From Pseudorhodobacter turbinis (GTDB lineage Bacteria; Pseudomonadota; Alphaproteobacteria; Rhodobacterales; Rhodobacteraceae), in NCBI RefSeq assembly GCF_005234135.1, contig NZ_CP039964.1, forward strand, positions 1,803,001 through 1,867,000: a stretch of DNA of 64,000 nt, in the 5' to 3' direction. Position numbers and translations under genes: made by a program. This document shows, piece after piece, positions 17,461 through 26,431 of the stretch. Under the pieces are notes generated by a model that ran no database searches, was not told the DNA's origin, and saw only the letters and a list, made by a program, of their open reading frames with translations. Numbering within the stretch: position 1 is the first letter of the stretch; the number at the start of each line of letters is the position of its first letter.

Positions 17461-18162
17461 ATGAACGAGTTTTCCCAAAAACCTGCATCTCTTTTGCTGT
17501 TGTCTGGTGGCGTAGGGGCACGATCCCAGCATCACGAGCCAAAGCAGTTTTTTGAATTATGTGGTCACCCGATGATGGCTTACGCGGTAATTGCCGCAAC
17601 AAAAATAGACGCCATCTCTGAAATTCTGGTCAATGCCCCAAAAGAGTTCCACGACAGAACGCACGAGATTATGGCCAATTATTGTGGTGGCAAGCCGTTC
17701 AAAGTGCTTGATTGCGGCAAGACCAGACAAGAGAGTTCGTTCATTCTGGCGCAAGCGGCGCAGTATGACACCATTCTGCTGCACGAGACGGCGCGGCCTT
17801 TTGTTACGCGAGAGATGTACCAGACGTTGCTGGATGATCTGGAAGGGAACGCGGGCTATTTCCACGACATTCCTTTCTCTATGTGCAAGATCGATCTCAA
17901 AACCAAGATGGTTGTGAAGGGCGTGTCGCGGGCAAAGGTCTTTGACGTTCAGCTTCCCCAAAAATTCAATCGCGAAAGCCTGATTGAAGCACATCATGCC
18001 GCACTTGCTGCGGGCAAGGCCTACACAGAAGATTCTGTTATGGTTACCAAAATGACGGAGGCCAAAGTGCACGCGTTAATCGGTTCAAGTCGAAATTTGA
18101 AGGTCACATCACGGGAAGATTTCACTATCGCGGAGAACTTAATGAAGAGCAAAAAAACATGA
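17461..18162 (+). CDS. IspD/TarI-family cytidylyltransferase, probable CDP-polyol synthase
   Basis: 233 residues of the GT-A cytidylyltransferase fold. Family blocks: LLLSGGVGARSQHHEPKQFF (nucleotide loop with the conserved K-Q-F), LLHETARPFVT (where relatives have HDAVRP), QLPQKFNRESLIEAH, EDSVM and the terminal NLKVTSREDF. In capsule and teichoic-acid loci such proteins make CDP-ribitol or CDP-glycerol. The following SDR gene overlaps by four bases, the partnership seen in TarI-TarJ and Bcs1-type systems. A duplicate of the isoprenoid enzyme IspD is less likely in this location. Confidence 0.8.
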   Translation: MNEFSQKPASLLLLSGGVGARSQHHEPKQFFELCGHPMMAYAVIAATKIDAISEILVNAPKEFHDRTHEIMANYCGGKPFKVLDCGKTRQESSFILAQAAQYDTILLHETARPFVTREMYQTLLDDLEGNAGYFHDIPFSMCKIDLKTKMVVKGVSRAKVFDVQLPQKFNRESLIEAHHAALAAGKAYTEDSVMVTKMTEAKVHALIGSSRNLKVTSREDFTIAENLMKSKKT

Positions 18163-18884
18163 TCGGAACAGCAACACACCCGCAAAAAGCTGTCATGATC
18201 ACGGGCGCTTCCAGGGGGATCGGCCTTGAGACGGCAAAGTCACTCGCCCTACCGGAAAGCGGCTTTTCAAAAATCGTGATGTTGGCGCGGCCATCCCAAG
18301 AGCTATCTGACGGCTGCGACTATGTCGCCTCGATCAATCCGGACTGTGAGGTTGTGAAGCTGGAGGCGGATCTGTCGGACCCAGCAGCGGCTGATCATGT
18401 GTTTGGGGTGTTGGACAGCCAGAAGATCAGACTGACCACGATGGTGAACAATGCGGGTTTCACGCGCCCAGCATCGATAAACGAGGCAGAGCTCGCTGAC
18501 TTTCAAAAAACCATGCAGGTCAACGTTTATAGCCCGTTTCAGTTGATTCAGGGTGCATTGCGGCACAACCACCCTTTGACGCATCTGATCAACATTGCAT
18601 CGACGGCCGGCATCGGTGGTCGGAGTGGCTGGTTAACTTATTCTGCCTCAAAGGCGGCCGTGATCAGCATGTCAGAAGTGTTGCGCGAAGAGTTGAAACC
18701 CTATGGCATCGACGTCATTTGCCTGTCGCCCGGCCGCTGTGCGACCGACCTGCGCAAAACGCTTGCCCCTGATGAGGATCCAAACACGATCATGCAACCG
18801 GATGAGGTGGCTTCTGTCATAAAACTGATGATTTCGCCGCTTGGGCAGTTGCTCAAAAGTCAAAACCTTGTTGTCCGGACCTGA
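18159..18884 (+). CDS. Short-chain dehydrogenase/reductase of the capsule locus
   Basis: 241-residue classical SDR: TGASRGIGLETAK cofactor loop at the N-terminus, NNAGF, and the catalytic Ser (NIASTAG) with YSASK at ~165. The start overlaps the end of the cytidylyltransferase gene (ATGA). By analogy with Bcs1 of Haemophilus influenzae, where an IspD-like and an SDR domain are fused, it could reduce ribulose-5-phosphate to ribitol-5-phosphate for CDP-ribitol synthesis. That function is inferred from pairing, not from a diagnostic motif. Confidence 0.8.
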   Translation: MIGTATHPQKAVMITGASRGIGLETAKSLALPESGFSKIVMLARPSQELSDGCDYVASINPDCEVVKLEADLSDPAAADHVFGVLDSQKIRLTTMVNNAGFTRPASINEAELADFQKTMQVNVYSPFQLIQGALRHNHPLTHLINIASTAGIGGRSGWLTYSASKAAVISMSEVLREELKPYGIDVICLSPGRCATDLRKTLAPDEDPNTIMQPDEVASVIKLMISPLGQLLKSQNLVVRT

Positions 18885-18973
18885 TCAATATCTGTATTAG
18901 GGCGAATAACAGTTGATCTTCGTATCAACTAAAACAGGCTTTTGACGGGTCTTGAGCTGCGGAGCAGAATTAA

Positions 18974-20143
18974 ATGGCAGGACTGAAGCAGGCGATCTAT
19001 CTTGATAGCCCGATTATTTTGGCTTTGCGACAGATCCGCCCTTATTTTGATGACGGGATATTCGGCGCATCGGAAACACCGATATTGATGCGCCGCCGCA
19101 AGGTCATTGCAGCACAAACCGCACTGTTTTCCCTGCCCAAGGATTTGATCATCCACAAGGTTAGGCCCGGCAATTTGCCGTTGGCCGATGATGCGGTTTT
19201 ATTTTACCCATTCAATTCCTTGTCCAACATGACTGCTGTGACAAACCGGGACGTTCATCATGTCTTGACGCTACATGGCGAAAGCAACAAGTTTGCGTCC
19301 AACAGGCCTACGGCGCGCCTTTATGATTACATTTGTGTGGCCGGACCCCTTGGGCGCGATCGCTATATAAGCAATCGCATTTTCACAAAGGACGATGTTG
19401 ATCGCGGTCGTCTGATTATGATGGGCGACAGTTTTGTTCAAGCTCAGCAATGGATCCAGCCTGCAGACTCCACCGAGGATGGCGCGGTGCTGTATTGCCC
19501 GACTTGGGAAGGTTACGGAAATCAAACTAATAACTTCAGCTCGATCACGGATCTAAGCGGGTTTGAGGCTTGTAGACAGATTTCCAGAGCCTTGGGCACC
19601 CAAGCGATTGTCATCAAGCCGCACCCCTATCTTGGCCTACTCAGGCGCGGCATGTTTCGGAAATTCATTGAGGGTGTCCGCGGTTTGGTCGCGGACGGGT
19701 TTTCGGTACAGCTTGCTTTGTCCGACGCCAATATCCCGCTGAAGCTTCTGTGTCGTATGACACTAACGGGCGTGCAAAAGGTGGATGTCAGCGATGCCCA
19801 GCCGGTAAAGGTCCGGATGGGCGTTTGCGATATTTCCGGAATGGAGGCCATCTTTCTCAAGCAAAGAGTGCCTCATATGGTAATGTCGCGGGGTCAGGCG
19901 TTTCCTGATGGGTTGACGAAGGTCTACAGCCATAAAGCAATCATACCCGGTGACGATATGGCCAAAAAAGCCTTGGCCTATAACGACGATGCAGAGCATA
20001 TAGACACATGCCACAGGGAGCTTTCCTTTGGTTGGCATGATCCGTCTTTGCAAAATATGACGGGCCCTGAACGCCGCGCCTGGTTGATTGATTACGTCCG
20101 TCAAAACCCGTTCTGGCGCAATACTCAAAGAGGCGAGCAATGA
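18974..20143 (+). CDS. CDP-glycerol glycerophosphotransferase-like (TagB/TagF family) protein
   Basis: 389 residues, no membrane segment. The C-terminal two thirds show the glyphos_transf fold pattern: YCPTWEGYGNQTNNFSS (P-T-W-E/R-G block), AIVIKPHPYLG (the K-P-H-P block) and a late MGVCDISGMEAIFLKQRVPHMV in the place of the usual TDxSS block. The serines typical of TD(I/V)SS are partly replaced (CDISG), so activity could differ. In the locus it probably transfers polyol phosphate to a primer or growing chain. It ends with ATGA overlap with the next gene. Confidence 0.65.
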   Translation: MAGLKQAIYLDSPIILALRQIRPYFDDGIFGASETPILMRRRKVIAAQTALFSLPKDLIIHKVRPGNLPLADDAVLFYPFNSLSNMTAVTNRDVHHVLTLHGESNKFASNRPTARLYDYICVAGPLGRDRYISNRIFTKDDVDRGRLIMMGDSFVQAQQWIQPADSTEDGAVLYCPTWEGYGNQTNNFSSITDLSGFEACRQISRALGTQAIVIKPHPYLGLLRRGMFRKFIEGVRGLVADGFSVQLALSDANIPLKLLCRMTLTGVQKVDVSDAQPVKVRMGVCDISGMEAIFLKQRVPHMVMSRGQAFPDGLTKVYSHKAIIPGDDMAKKALAYNDDAEHIDTCHRELSFGWHDPSLQNMTGPERRAWLIDYVRQNPFWRNTQRGEQ

Positions 20144-21879
20144 AACTGATCATCTTCACCCTAAGCCTTGCTATTCTCGCGGTCGCAAGCTTGATCTTGC
20201 AGGCCCTGCCAAGCGCTTTTGACAGTATGATCCAGATGAGCCTTACCGAGGTCTCCAGTCGGTCTCTTGCGTTTCTTGCGCAATATGGCGTGGCAGTTTT
20301 GATCGTTGTCGAGGCTATCTTGCTGCATACGCTTTTGGCGCTGCCTGCCAAGGTTTTGCGAACACTCTTTGGCGCGCCCATTGAAAAACTGCGGTATATT
20401 GAGGCTCCGCTTCCCATTGTCGCGTTTTTGTTCTGGCTACAGATAGGTTGGTTTTACGGCGTTCTTCTGGCTGGTTCCATGATGGGTTTGGTATTTGCGC
20501 TGACTGTGGCGCTGCACTTTGCCGCGCTACGTCTGCTTGATCTTGAAGCGCAACGGTTGAGCGTGAATGAAGAGGTTTGGCAGCACGCAAAAGGTGGTAC
20601 CGATCTTACACTGGCCAAGAAGAGCATCTACTCCTTGCGTGTCGGGGTAGCGGCTTTTTCGCTTATGGTTGCCTGTCAAACCGTTTTGCAATTGGGGCGT
20701 GATAGCCTGTTTTATATCCCCTTAAGCACGGCTACGATTTTCTGCCTTGTGCTGGCAGTCGGGGGCGCGGTGATCGGATATGCAAGCTGGCGCAAGTTGA
20801 ATAGCCGGTTGACGGATACAAAAACGGTCGTGTCCACGCTTGCAACGGCAAAAATAAATGCGTCCGGCATCACCGTGGCACATTACATCAGCGATCCTAA
20901 AGCCAAGGCCTATGGCAGCTCCACCGCATTGGTGACGAAGCTAAAGAAAGAGGGCGTTGCGCTTGCTGTCTTTGCGCGTGAGGCAAAAGCGGTTGCACCG
21001 ATCACAAAGGCGGCGCCGGACGTCATTAGTTTTGTCCCGACCATAATGGATATGAGCAGTTATACTGCCGAAGGATTAAGAACATTTTTATACGTCAATG
21101 ACGCCATTAGAAACGGTCATGCCACTAGATTTCAACAGTATAATCATGTCCTTATCGCTTCCGGACCAATTTTGAATGCGACTAAGCTACCACAGAGCTT
21201 TCAGATCTATGACTGGATCGTTGCACCAAGCACCGATTTGGCCAGAACTTGGATCAAAAGTTCCAGCGCGGGCGTTCGAGAGAAGATTGTCGTTGCAGGC
21301 GCCGCCGCCCGCACCATCAATTGCCAGCACGGACACATTTCGACAGAGCCAACGGTCGGTATCTTTGTCCAGCCATCGGCCTTTGGTGACGATAGCTTCG
21401 GTGTTATCGGCCAAACTCTAGAGTTGCTGAACAGCCTGAAGACGATGGATGATGTGCATGTTACCATCACCTATTCATCAGAAGCAGGGGCAAAATCGGC
21501 ATCGCTTTACCGGCTTGCCCGCGCCATTTCTGCGTGGAAAGCCGATAAAGGGCTGTCGCGCAGGTTAACCGAAAATATTGGCAATTTTGCCTTTGCGGCC
21601 AATAGCTGCGAAATATTCTGCACCCATAGCATCAACGCTTATGACGCCCTGATCGAGGCGCAAAAGCCGCTTGTCTGGCTGGGTTCGGGGGTGGCACCCG
21701 CCGGTTACTATGATCTTGAGGGTCCGGCGGCTATGCTGGGACGGATAAGATCCGGCGATCCGCTGGCAGAGACGCGCCTATCCTTGCGTGGGACCGCAAT
21801 ACCGGTCTACGCGACACTTGGCGCATTTATCCAAAGCTTGGATACGCCAGAAGCTGTGAAAGGTGATCAGAATGGCTGA
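20140..21879 (+). CDS. Large membrane-anchored capsule-locus protein, unassigned
   Basis: 579 residues. The N-terminal ~225 residues contain about six hydrophobic helices (MKLIIFTLSLAILAVASLIL; AVLIVVEAILLHTLLALP; APLPIVAFLFWLQIGWFYGV; and more). The remainder is cytoplasmic: VAHYISDPKAKAYGSSTALV, then a segment with VIVAPSTDLARTW-like and FCTHSINAYDALIEAQKPLVW blocks, which resembles the distal half of TagF-like transferases, where a Ser-rich block precedes E..KP...W/L. I cannot assign a family. It sits between two transferase genes with 4-bp and 8-bp overlaps, so it is very likely part of polymer synthesis. Confidence 0.6.
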   Translation: MKLIIFTLSLAILAVASLILQALPSAFDSMIQMSLTEVSSRSLAFLAQYGVAVLIVVEAILLHTLLALPAKVLRTLFGAPIEKLRYIEAPLPIVAFLFWLQIGWFYGVLLAGSMMGLVFALTVALHFAALRLLDLEAQRLSVNEEVWQHAKGGTDLTLAKKSIYSLRVGVAAFSLMVACQTVLQLGRDSLFYIPLSTATIFCLVLAVGGAVIGYASWRKLNSRLTDTKTVVSTLATAKINASGITVAHYISDPKAKAYGSSTALVTKLKKEGVALAVFAREAKAVAPITKAAPDVISFVPTIMDMSSYTAEGLRTFLYVNDAIRNGHATRFQQYNHVLIASGPILNATKLPQSFQIYDWIVAPSTDLARTWIKSSSAGVREKIVVAGAAARTINCQHGHISTEPTVGIFVQPSAFGDDSFGVIGQTLELLNSLKTMDDVHVTITYSSEAGAKSASLYRLARAISAWKADKGLSRRLTENIGNFAFAANSCEIFCTHSINAYDALIEAQKPLVWLGSGVAPAGYYDLEGPAAMLGRIRSGDPLAETRLSLRGTAIPVYATLGAFIQSLDTPEAVKGDQNG

Positions 21880-23308
21880 TTTGATCGTATTTGGCTTTTG
21901 CGTCGCCATCGTCATTGGTGCGTCGGCTTGGTTTCACCGCCAAGAGGTCATGGCCGCAGATGCGGCTCGCGTGGCCTCTGGCCCGGCGGGGTGTGTTGCC
22001 TTGTCGTCTACGGATACACGCTTGCGGCTTGGCGTGGCGGGGCTCACTCTGATTGCGTTGCTGGGTATTGTCGTGCTTGGGGGCAGTTGGGCCTTACTTC
22101 TTTTGACGGTTGCTTATATCGGCATTCGATACAGCCTTTTCGCGTTGTTCAGGCAGCATGCGCAAAGCAGCCAATTGGGGCTGCTATTTGACGCAGTGAA
22201 AGCACCCGAGATTAAGCAGGCCGAGATCGCCTTTTTCTTTTCCGGAATAGACCTTGCAGAGCCACAACACCTTCAAATGTGGAAAGCATCTTTGGATTCT
22301 TTGGGCCGCCCTTGGCTTGCCGTCCTGAGCGAGGTGCATCACCGCGCATTTTTCGGGGGTGATGATATGCCTCCCGCGATTCTGGTGAACGATGCATCGC
22401 TTTTTGGCGGAGTTTTGCCCCCACCGACAAAGTTGGTATTCTATGCCAATAACGCACAGAAAAACCGGGCAATGATTGCAGCTAATCCGCAGGTCTTGCA
22501 CGTGCAACTGCTGCATGGCGATAGCGATGAACCCCCATCCTATTCAGTACTGACCAAAATTTACGATTTTGTGTTTGTCGCAGGCCAAATGGCGGTTGAT
22601 CGTTACCGCGACAACGGTGTCATTATCCCCGAAGAGCGCTTTCGTATTGTCGGGCGGCCACAGTTTGCCGCGATCAAGTCAGGTCCGGATAGGGTGCATG
22701 ATGGGACAGCCCCGATCATTGGCTATATGCCGACATGGCGCGGATTTTATGAGGATAGCCAATTCTCATCTCTGGACCGGGCTGCGCGGGTTATTGAGGG
22801 TATCCGCGAAACCACACCCAACGCCAAAATAGTATTCAAGCCGCATCCGCTTTCCTACAAAGACCCCGATTGGGCGCGCTATAAGGCGGCAATTACCGCC
22901 GCGCTGGGGCCGCATGGCCGGTTTGCCGATCAGGCAAGCGAGCCATTTGATATCTATAACGAGGTCGATACGCTGATCACGGATATCTCCTCTGTTATGA
23001 TTGATTTTCTGTTTTCCGGTAAACCGTTGATTGTGGTCTTGCCAGAGCTCTATACATCTGAAAATGCATGGCGATATCCGTCTTTGGGTGCTGCCTATCT
23101 GGTGGATGCAAAGCTGGAAAACCTGACTGAAATATTGACCGCGGCCAATACAGATGATCCGATGCGCGCCAAGCGCCTAGAAATGCAGAAATATGCCTTT
23201 GGCGATTATGGTCGGCCACCGGGCGAGGCCTTCGTTGAGACGGTGCAAGCCTTGTTGGGCGAAAATGCGCAAAAACAGCTGACTGAAAGAGCGAATCCTG
23301 ATGAGTGA
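21872..23308 (+). CDS. CDP-glycerol:poly(glycerophosphate) glycerophosphotransferase (TagF-like), membrane-anchored
   Basis: 478 residues from ATG 21872 (a GTG three codons earlier is possible). Two hydrophobic segments near the N-terminus (IVFGFCVAIVIGASAWF; LGVAGLTLIALLGIVVLGG) precede a glyphos_transf domain. Blocks seen: VFVAGQMAVDRY, IGYMPTWRGFYEDSQF, IVFKPHPLSY and DTLITDISSVMIDFLFSGKP. The last is the diagnostic TD-x-SS-x-x-x-D-F motif of TagF-type polymerases. This is the clearest member of the three and the best candidate for the polymerase of a polyol-phosphate capsule. Confidence 0.82.
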   Translation: MADLIVFGFCVAIVIGASAWFHRQEVMAADAARVASGPAGCVALSSTDTRLRLGVAGLTLIALLGIVVLGGSWALLLLTVAYIGIRYSLFALFRQHAQSSQLGLLFDAVKAPEIKQAEIAFFFSGIDLAEPQHLQMWKASLDSLGRPWLAVLSEVHHRAFFGGDDMPPAILVNDASLFGGVLPPPTKLVFYANNAQKNRAMIAANPQVLHVQLLHGDSDEPPSYSVLTKIYDFVFVAGQMAVDRYRDNGVIIPEERFRIVGRPQFAAIKSGPDRVHDGTAPIIGYMPTWRGFYEDSQFSSLDRAARVIEGIRETTPNAKIVFKPHPLSYKDPDWARYKAAITAALGPHGRFADQASEPFDIYNEVDTLITDISSVMIDFLFSGKPLIVVLPELYTSENAWRYPSLGAAYLVDAKLENLTEILTAANTDDPMRAKRLEMQKYAFGDYGRPPGEAFVETVQALLGENAQKQLTERANPDE

Positions 23309-24506
23309 GGAAGCAACCCCCAGCGCTGAAAAGCCTGCCGCCAAGCCCCGTTCAGGGCCTTCGGGCGTTCAAAAGATGCCGCGTCAGGTCGGGCGGGAAA
23401 AGAAAGGCAAGCGAAGGCTAGCCTTGTCTTTCATCCTGCTCTTTGTTGTGCCGGCCTTGTTTGGGGGGGTGTATTACACTTTTCTTGCCAGCGATCGTTA
23501 TGCCGCAGGTGCCAGCTTTGTGGTGCGCGGCCTTGAAAGCGGTGGGCCATCCGACCTTGTAAGCTCGTTCACAGGGTTGGCCTCAACCGGGTCCACCACG
23601 TCTGACAGCTATATCATCCGCAAATATATGCTTAGCCCGGATCTGTTGCGCGCGCTTGATAGCGAGTTGCAGCTGCAAGAGCATTTCTCCAACCCCGATA
23701 TCGATTTCATTTCACGGTTTCCCAAAGGCGTCCCGTTTGAGGATTTTGTCGAATACTGGCAGCGCCGGATTACGACCACCTACGACAGCACGGCCGGCAT
23801 TGTGTCATTCGAGGTGCAGGCATTTGATCCCGAGATGGCGCACAAGCTGGCAGAGGCGGTCCTGAGTGCTGCGGATGACCTGATTAACGAGCTTTCCGAA
23901 AAGGCGCGGCTTGACTCGCTACGCTTTGCAACAAATGAAGTTGAGCTTGCGGAAGGTCGGCTTTTTGCGGCGCAGATCGCCCTGCGTGAACTGCGTTCCT
24001 CTAGCGGATCCTTTAACCCGACTGTAAACGCCCAGCTTGATGCAGAGCTGATCGCGCGGCTGGATACGCAGCTGGCAGATCTGAACGCGCGGATTCAGAT
24101 TTTGCGCGCCTCGGTTGACCCAAGCGCCTTGGTGCTCCGGCAATTGGTTTTGCAGGCAGAAGCACTGCAAGAGCAAATAGATCAGCGGCGCGCGGCGATG
24201 GGATCGAGTGAAACAACGAAAAGCGGGGCCGTTTCGGCAGATGCCCTTAGCAAGTTCGAAGGGCTGAGCATCGAGCAAACTTTCGCACAGCAACGCTATG
24301 CTTCGGCGCTATCATCGCTTGAAAGTGCGCGCATGGATGCAGGGCGCCAGCAGCGCTATTTGGCCGTTTTCGCACGGCCCTTCAAACCCGATGATGCGGT
24401 CTATCCGTACCGTATCCGCGATAGCTTGCTGGTTGCAGCGCTGGCCTTTGCGATTTGGGGGATAGGTTCCCTTGTTGTCTTTGCCGTTCGCGACCACCTT
24501 CGCTAG
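23301..24506 (+). CDS. Capsule export inner-membrane protein (KpsE/BexC/CtrB, PCP family)
   Basis: 401 residues with two transmembrane helices, one near residue 45 (LALSFILLFVVPALFGGVYY) and one at the C-terminus (LLVAALAFAIWGIGSLVVF). A long periplasmic coiled-coil region lies between them (~180-370), the normal KpsE layout. A signature PYRIRDSLLVA-type stretch before the second helix corresponds to the conserved P-x-P-R segment. The protein bridges the KpsM/T transporter and the outer-membrane lipoprotein. It overlaps the preceding gene by eight bases and the next start is one base after its stop. Confidence 0.9.
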   Translation: MSEEATPSAEKPAAKPRSGPSGVQKMPRQVGREKKGKRRLALSFILLFVVPALFGGVYYTFLASDRYAAGASFVVRGLESGGPSDLVSSFTGLASTGSTTSDSYIIRKYMLSPDLLRALDSELQLQEHFSNPDIDFISRFPKGVPFEDFVEYWQRRITTTYDSTAGIVSFEVQAFDPEMAHKLAEAVLSAADDLINELSEKARLDSLRFATNEVELAEGRLFAAQIALRELRSSSGSFNPTVNAQLDAELIARLDTQLADLNARIQILRASVDPSALVLRQLVLQAEALQEQIDQRRAAMGSSETTKSGAVSADALSKFEGLSIEQTFAQQRYASALSSLESARMDAGRQQRYLAVFARPFKPDDAVYPYRIRDSLLVAALAFAIWGIGSLVVFAVRDHLR

Positions 24507-24507
24507 G

Positions 24508-25272
24508 ATGAACCTGATCATCACACAGATACGGGTTATCGTGGCCCTTGTTTTGCGAGAAACCAGAATGACTTTTGGTTCGTCGCACATGGGGTATTTG
24601 TGGGCGATCATACAGCCGCTTGTTTCGATCTCTTTTATGGTGTTCCTGTTTTTCATCGCGGGGCGACAGTCGCCCTATGGCGCGTCGCTTGCGCTTTTCT
24701 TTTCGACGGCCATTCTGACACTCGAACTTTACAATAAAACCAGCGTTTCCCTTATGCGGGCTTTTACATCCAACAAGGCGCTGCTGACATATCCGATGAT
24801 CAAGGAAACGGACACGCTCTTTGCGCGTTGGGTCCTGATTGCCTGTACCTTTGTGATTATAAATACGATCTTTTATGGCGGGCTTATCGGCCTTGGGTTG
24901 GCGCAACTGCCCGCCCATCCTGACAAGCTGATCCTCGCGTTTCTAAGCACCTGTTTTCTGGGCTTTGGTATAGGGACGATAAATGCCATCATGTATCAGC
25001 GAAATCAGGTTTGGCAGCATATCGAGAAGATCCTTGGCCGCCCGTTGTTTTTTCTGTCCGGCGTGTTTTACATCCCGTCAAACCTGCCGCCGCAGGCGAT
25101 TGCAGTGATCAAGTGGAACCCGATTTTGCATCTCGTGGAATGGACCCGCGAAGGGTATTATCCGAACTATGAAAGTGATGTGCTGAATATTGGATACCCG
25201 CTTTCTGTTGCCACTATTGCGGTCTTGTTGGGTTTGTTCTGGGAACGCATGACCCGCAAGCAGCGAGCCTGA
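24508..25272 (+). CDS. kpsM: Capsule polysaccharide ABC transporter permease (KpsM/BexB/CtrC)
   Basis: 254 residues from ATG 24508, directly after the kpsE-like stop (TAGG ATG). It belongs to the ABC-2 permease family with six hydrophobic helices. The N-terminal RVIVALVLRETRMTFGSSHMGYLWAII segment, seen here in the parts VALVLRETRM and GYLWAIIQPL, is diagnostic of the KpsM/Wzm group. YIPSNLPPQAI and WNPILHLVEWTREGYYP near the end match capsule permeases. Together with the next gene it forms the inner-membrane exporter of the finished polymer. Confidence 0.93.
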   Translation: MNLIITQIRVIVALVLRETRMTFGSSHMGYLWAIIQPLVSISFMVFLFFIAGRQSPYGASLALFFSTAILTLELYNKTSVSLMRAFTSNKALLTYPMIKETDTLFARWVLIACTFVIINTIFYGGLIGLGLAQLPAHPDKLILAFLSTCFLGFGIGTINAIMYQRNQVWQHIEKILGRPLFFLSGVFYIPSNLPPQAIAVIKWNPILHLVEWTREGYYPNYESDVLNIGYPLSVATIAVLLGLFWERMTRKQRA

Positions 25273-25274
25273 GC

Positions 25275-25925
25275 ATGATAGAATTTGATACCGTCACCAA
25301 GATTTATAACGTCAAAAACGTTCGGAAGGTTATTCTGGACGAGGCTTCCTTTGCATTTGAATCGGGCAAGAACATTGCGATCATGGGGCATAATGGCGCT
25401 GGGAAGTCGACCATCATGCGGATGATGGCAGGCATCGAATTGCCCACCTCGGGTGTGGTGAGCTGTGACGAAAAAGTAAGCTGGCCGCTTGGGTTTGCAT
25501 CGGGTTTTAACGGTTTGATGACGGGCGTTGAAAACGTGCGCTTTGTGGCCCGTATCTACGGCGAAGATCCGCACCGTGTGCTAGAGGATGTCCAGGAATT
25601 TGCCGAATTGGGCAAATCCATCGACCTGCCGATCTCTACCTATTCCAGTGGGATGAAGGCGCGTCTGGCCTTCGGGCTCTCGCTTGCTGTTAATTTCGAG
25701 TGCTATCTGATTGACGAAATCACCGCAGTTGGCGACCGCCGGTTCAAAAAGAAAAGCTCGGCCGCGCTGCATGATAAAATCCGGGATGCCCGTGTCATCA
25801 TGATTTCGCATTCCGAAAGCACGATCCGCGATTATTGCGACTCGGGCGTCTTGGTATATCAATCAAAGCTGTATTATTACGACAGCATAGACGGGATCAT
25901 TGCCGACTATCGCAAGTTTTGCTGA
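25275..25925 (+). CDS. kpsT: Capsule polysaccharide ABC transporter ATPase (KpsT/BexA/CtrD)
   Basis: 216 residues, the compact size of KpsT. Walker A GHNGAGKST at 38-46, ABC signature YSSGMKARLAFG at ~123-134, Walker B YLIDEITAVGD at ~144-154, and the switch histidine in MISHSES. The signature SSGM is that of polysaccharide exporters rather than of importers. It is the last gene of the locus. Its 3' end overlaps by 29 bp with the convergent Nudix gene, so no terminator lies between them. Confidence 0.95.
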   Translation: MIEFDTVTKIYNVKNVRKVILDEASFAFESGKNIAIMGHNGAGKSTIMRMMAGIELPTSGVVSCDEKVSWPLGFASGFNGLMTGVENVRFVARIYGEDPHRVLEDVQEFAELGKSIDLPISTYSSGMKARLAFGLSLAVNFECYLIDEITAVGDRRFKKKSSAALHDKIRDARVIMISHSESTIRDYCDSGVLVYQSKLYYYDSIDGIIADYRKFC

Positions 25926-26355
25926 GAAAGCGTTTCAGCATTGCGCGGTCGCCAGGGTTTCCAAGCGCGTCAGCGGCCAATTGCGGCTGCAACCAAAGCG
26001 CCTCATGCCCCGGTTCTGTCGGATCTGACATGCGCAGGGTGGGGCGGCCAACGTAAATGGTGCAGACCTTTTCGGCCCAGATGTCGTATTCCGGCATAAA
26101 GGTGAACCGCCGGAAGGTCCCAAAGCGAAACAAAAGCGCCATCCGCCAGCCGGTTTCCTCCATCACTTCGCGGTGCAAAGCCGTGATCGGGTGTTCGCCC
26201 TTGTCGATTCCACCGCCCGGAAGCTGGATTTCCGGCACAGGCGCCGCTTGACGGGTGACAAGCATTTCCCCATCGCGCAGCAAAATTGCATAGGCTCCGG
26301 GTCGCCGGATATAGTGTTTTTCGGGTTTTGGCGCCCCGCCATAGCATTTGATCAT
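25897..26355 (-). CDS. Nudix hydrolase
   Basis: 152 residues with a complete Nudix box from Gly48: GGIDKGEHPITALHREVMEE then TGW, i.e. G-x5-E-x7-R-E-V-x-E-E-x-G. The preceding QLPGGG and the short N-terminal domain are common in small house-cleaning Nudix enzymes. No substrate can be deduced. It is divergent from the Hsp33 gene: its start lies ~75 bp from that gene's start on the other strand. Confidence 0.85.
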   Translation of the reverse strand: MIKCYGGAPKPEKHYIRRPGAYAILLRDGEMLVTRQAAPVPEIQLPGGGIDKGEHPITALHREVMEETGWRMALLFRFGTFRRFTFMPEYDIWAEKVCTIYVGRPTLRMSDPTEPGHEALWLQPQLAADALGNPGDRAMLKRFLSKTCDSRQ

Positions 26356-26431
26356 CGTTTTGCCCTTGGTCCTTTGGTTGCCGTACCTATATCTTCACGG
26401 TATGCCAAGGCTGGCTTGCCAAGGGAACCCC

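Noticed and set aside
17461..18162. The isoprenoid enzyme IspD
   Set aside because: Family match is real, but the position in a capsule locus, the overlapping SDR partner and the altered HETARP block favour a CDP-polyol synthase.
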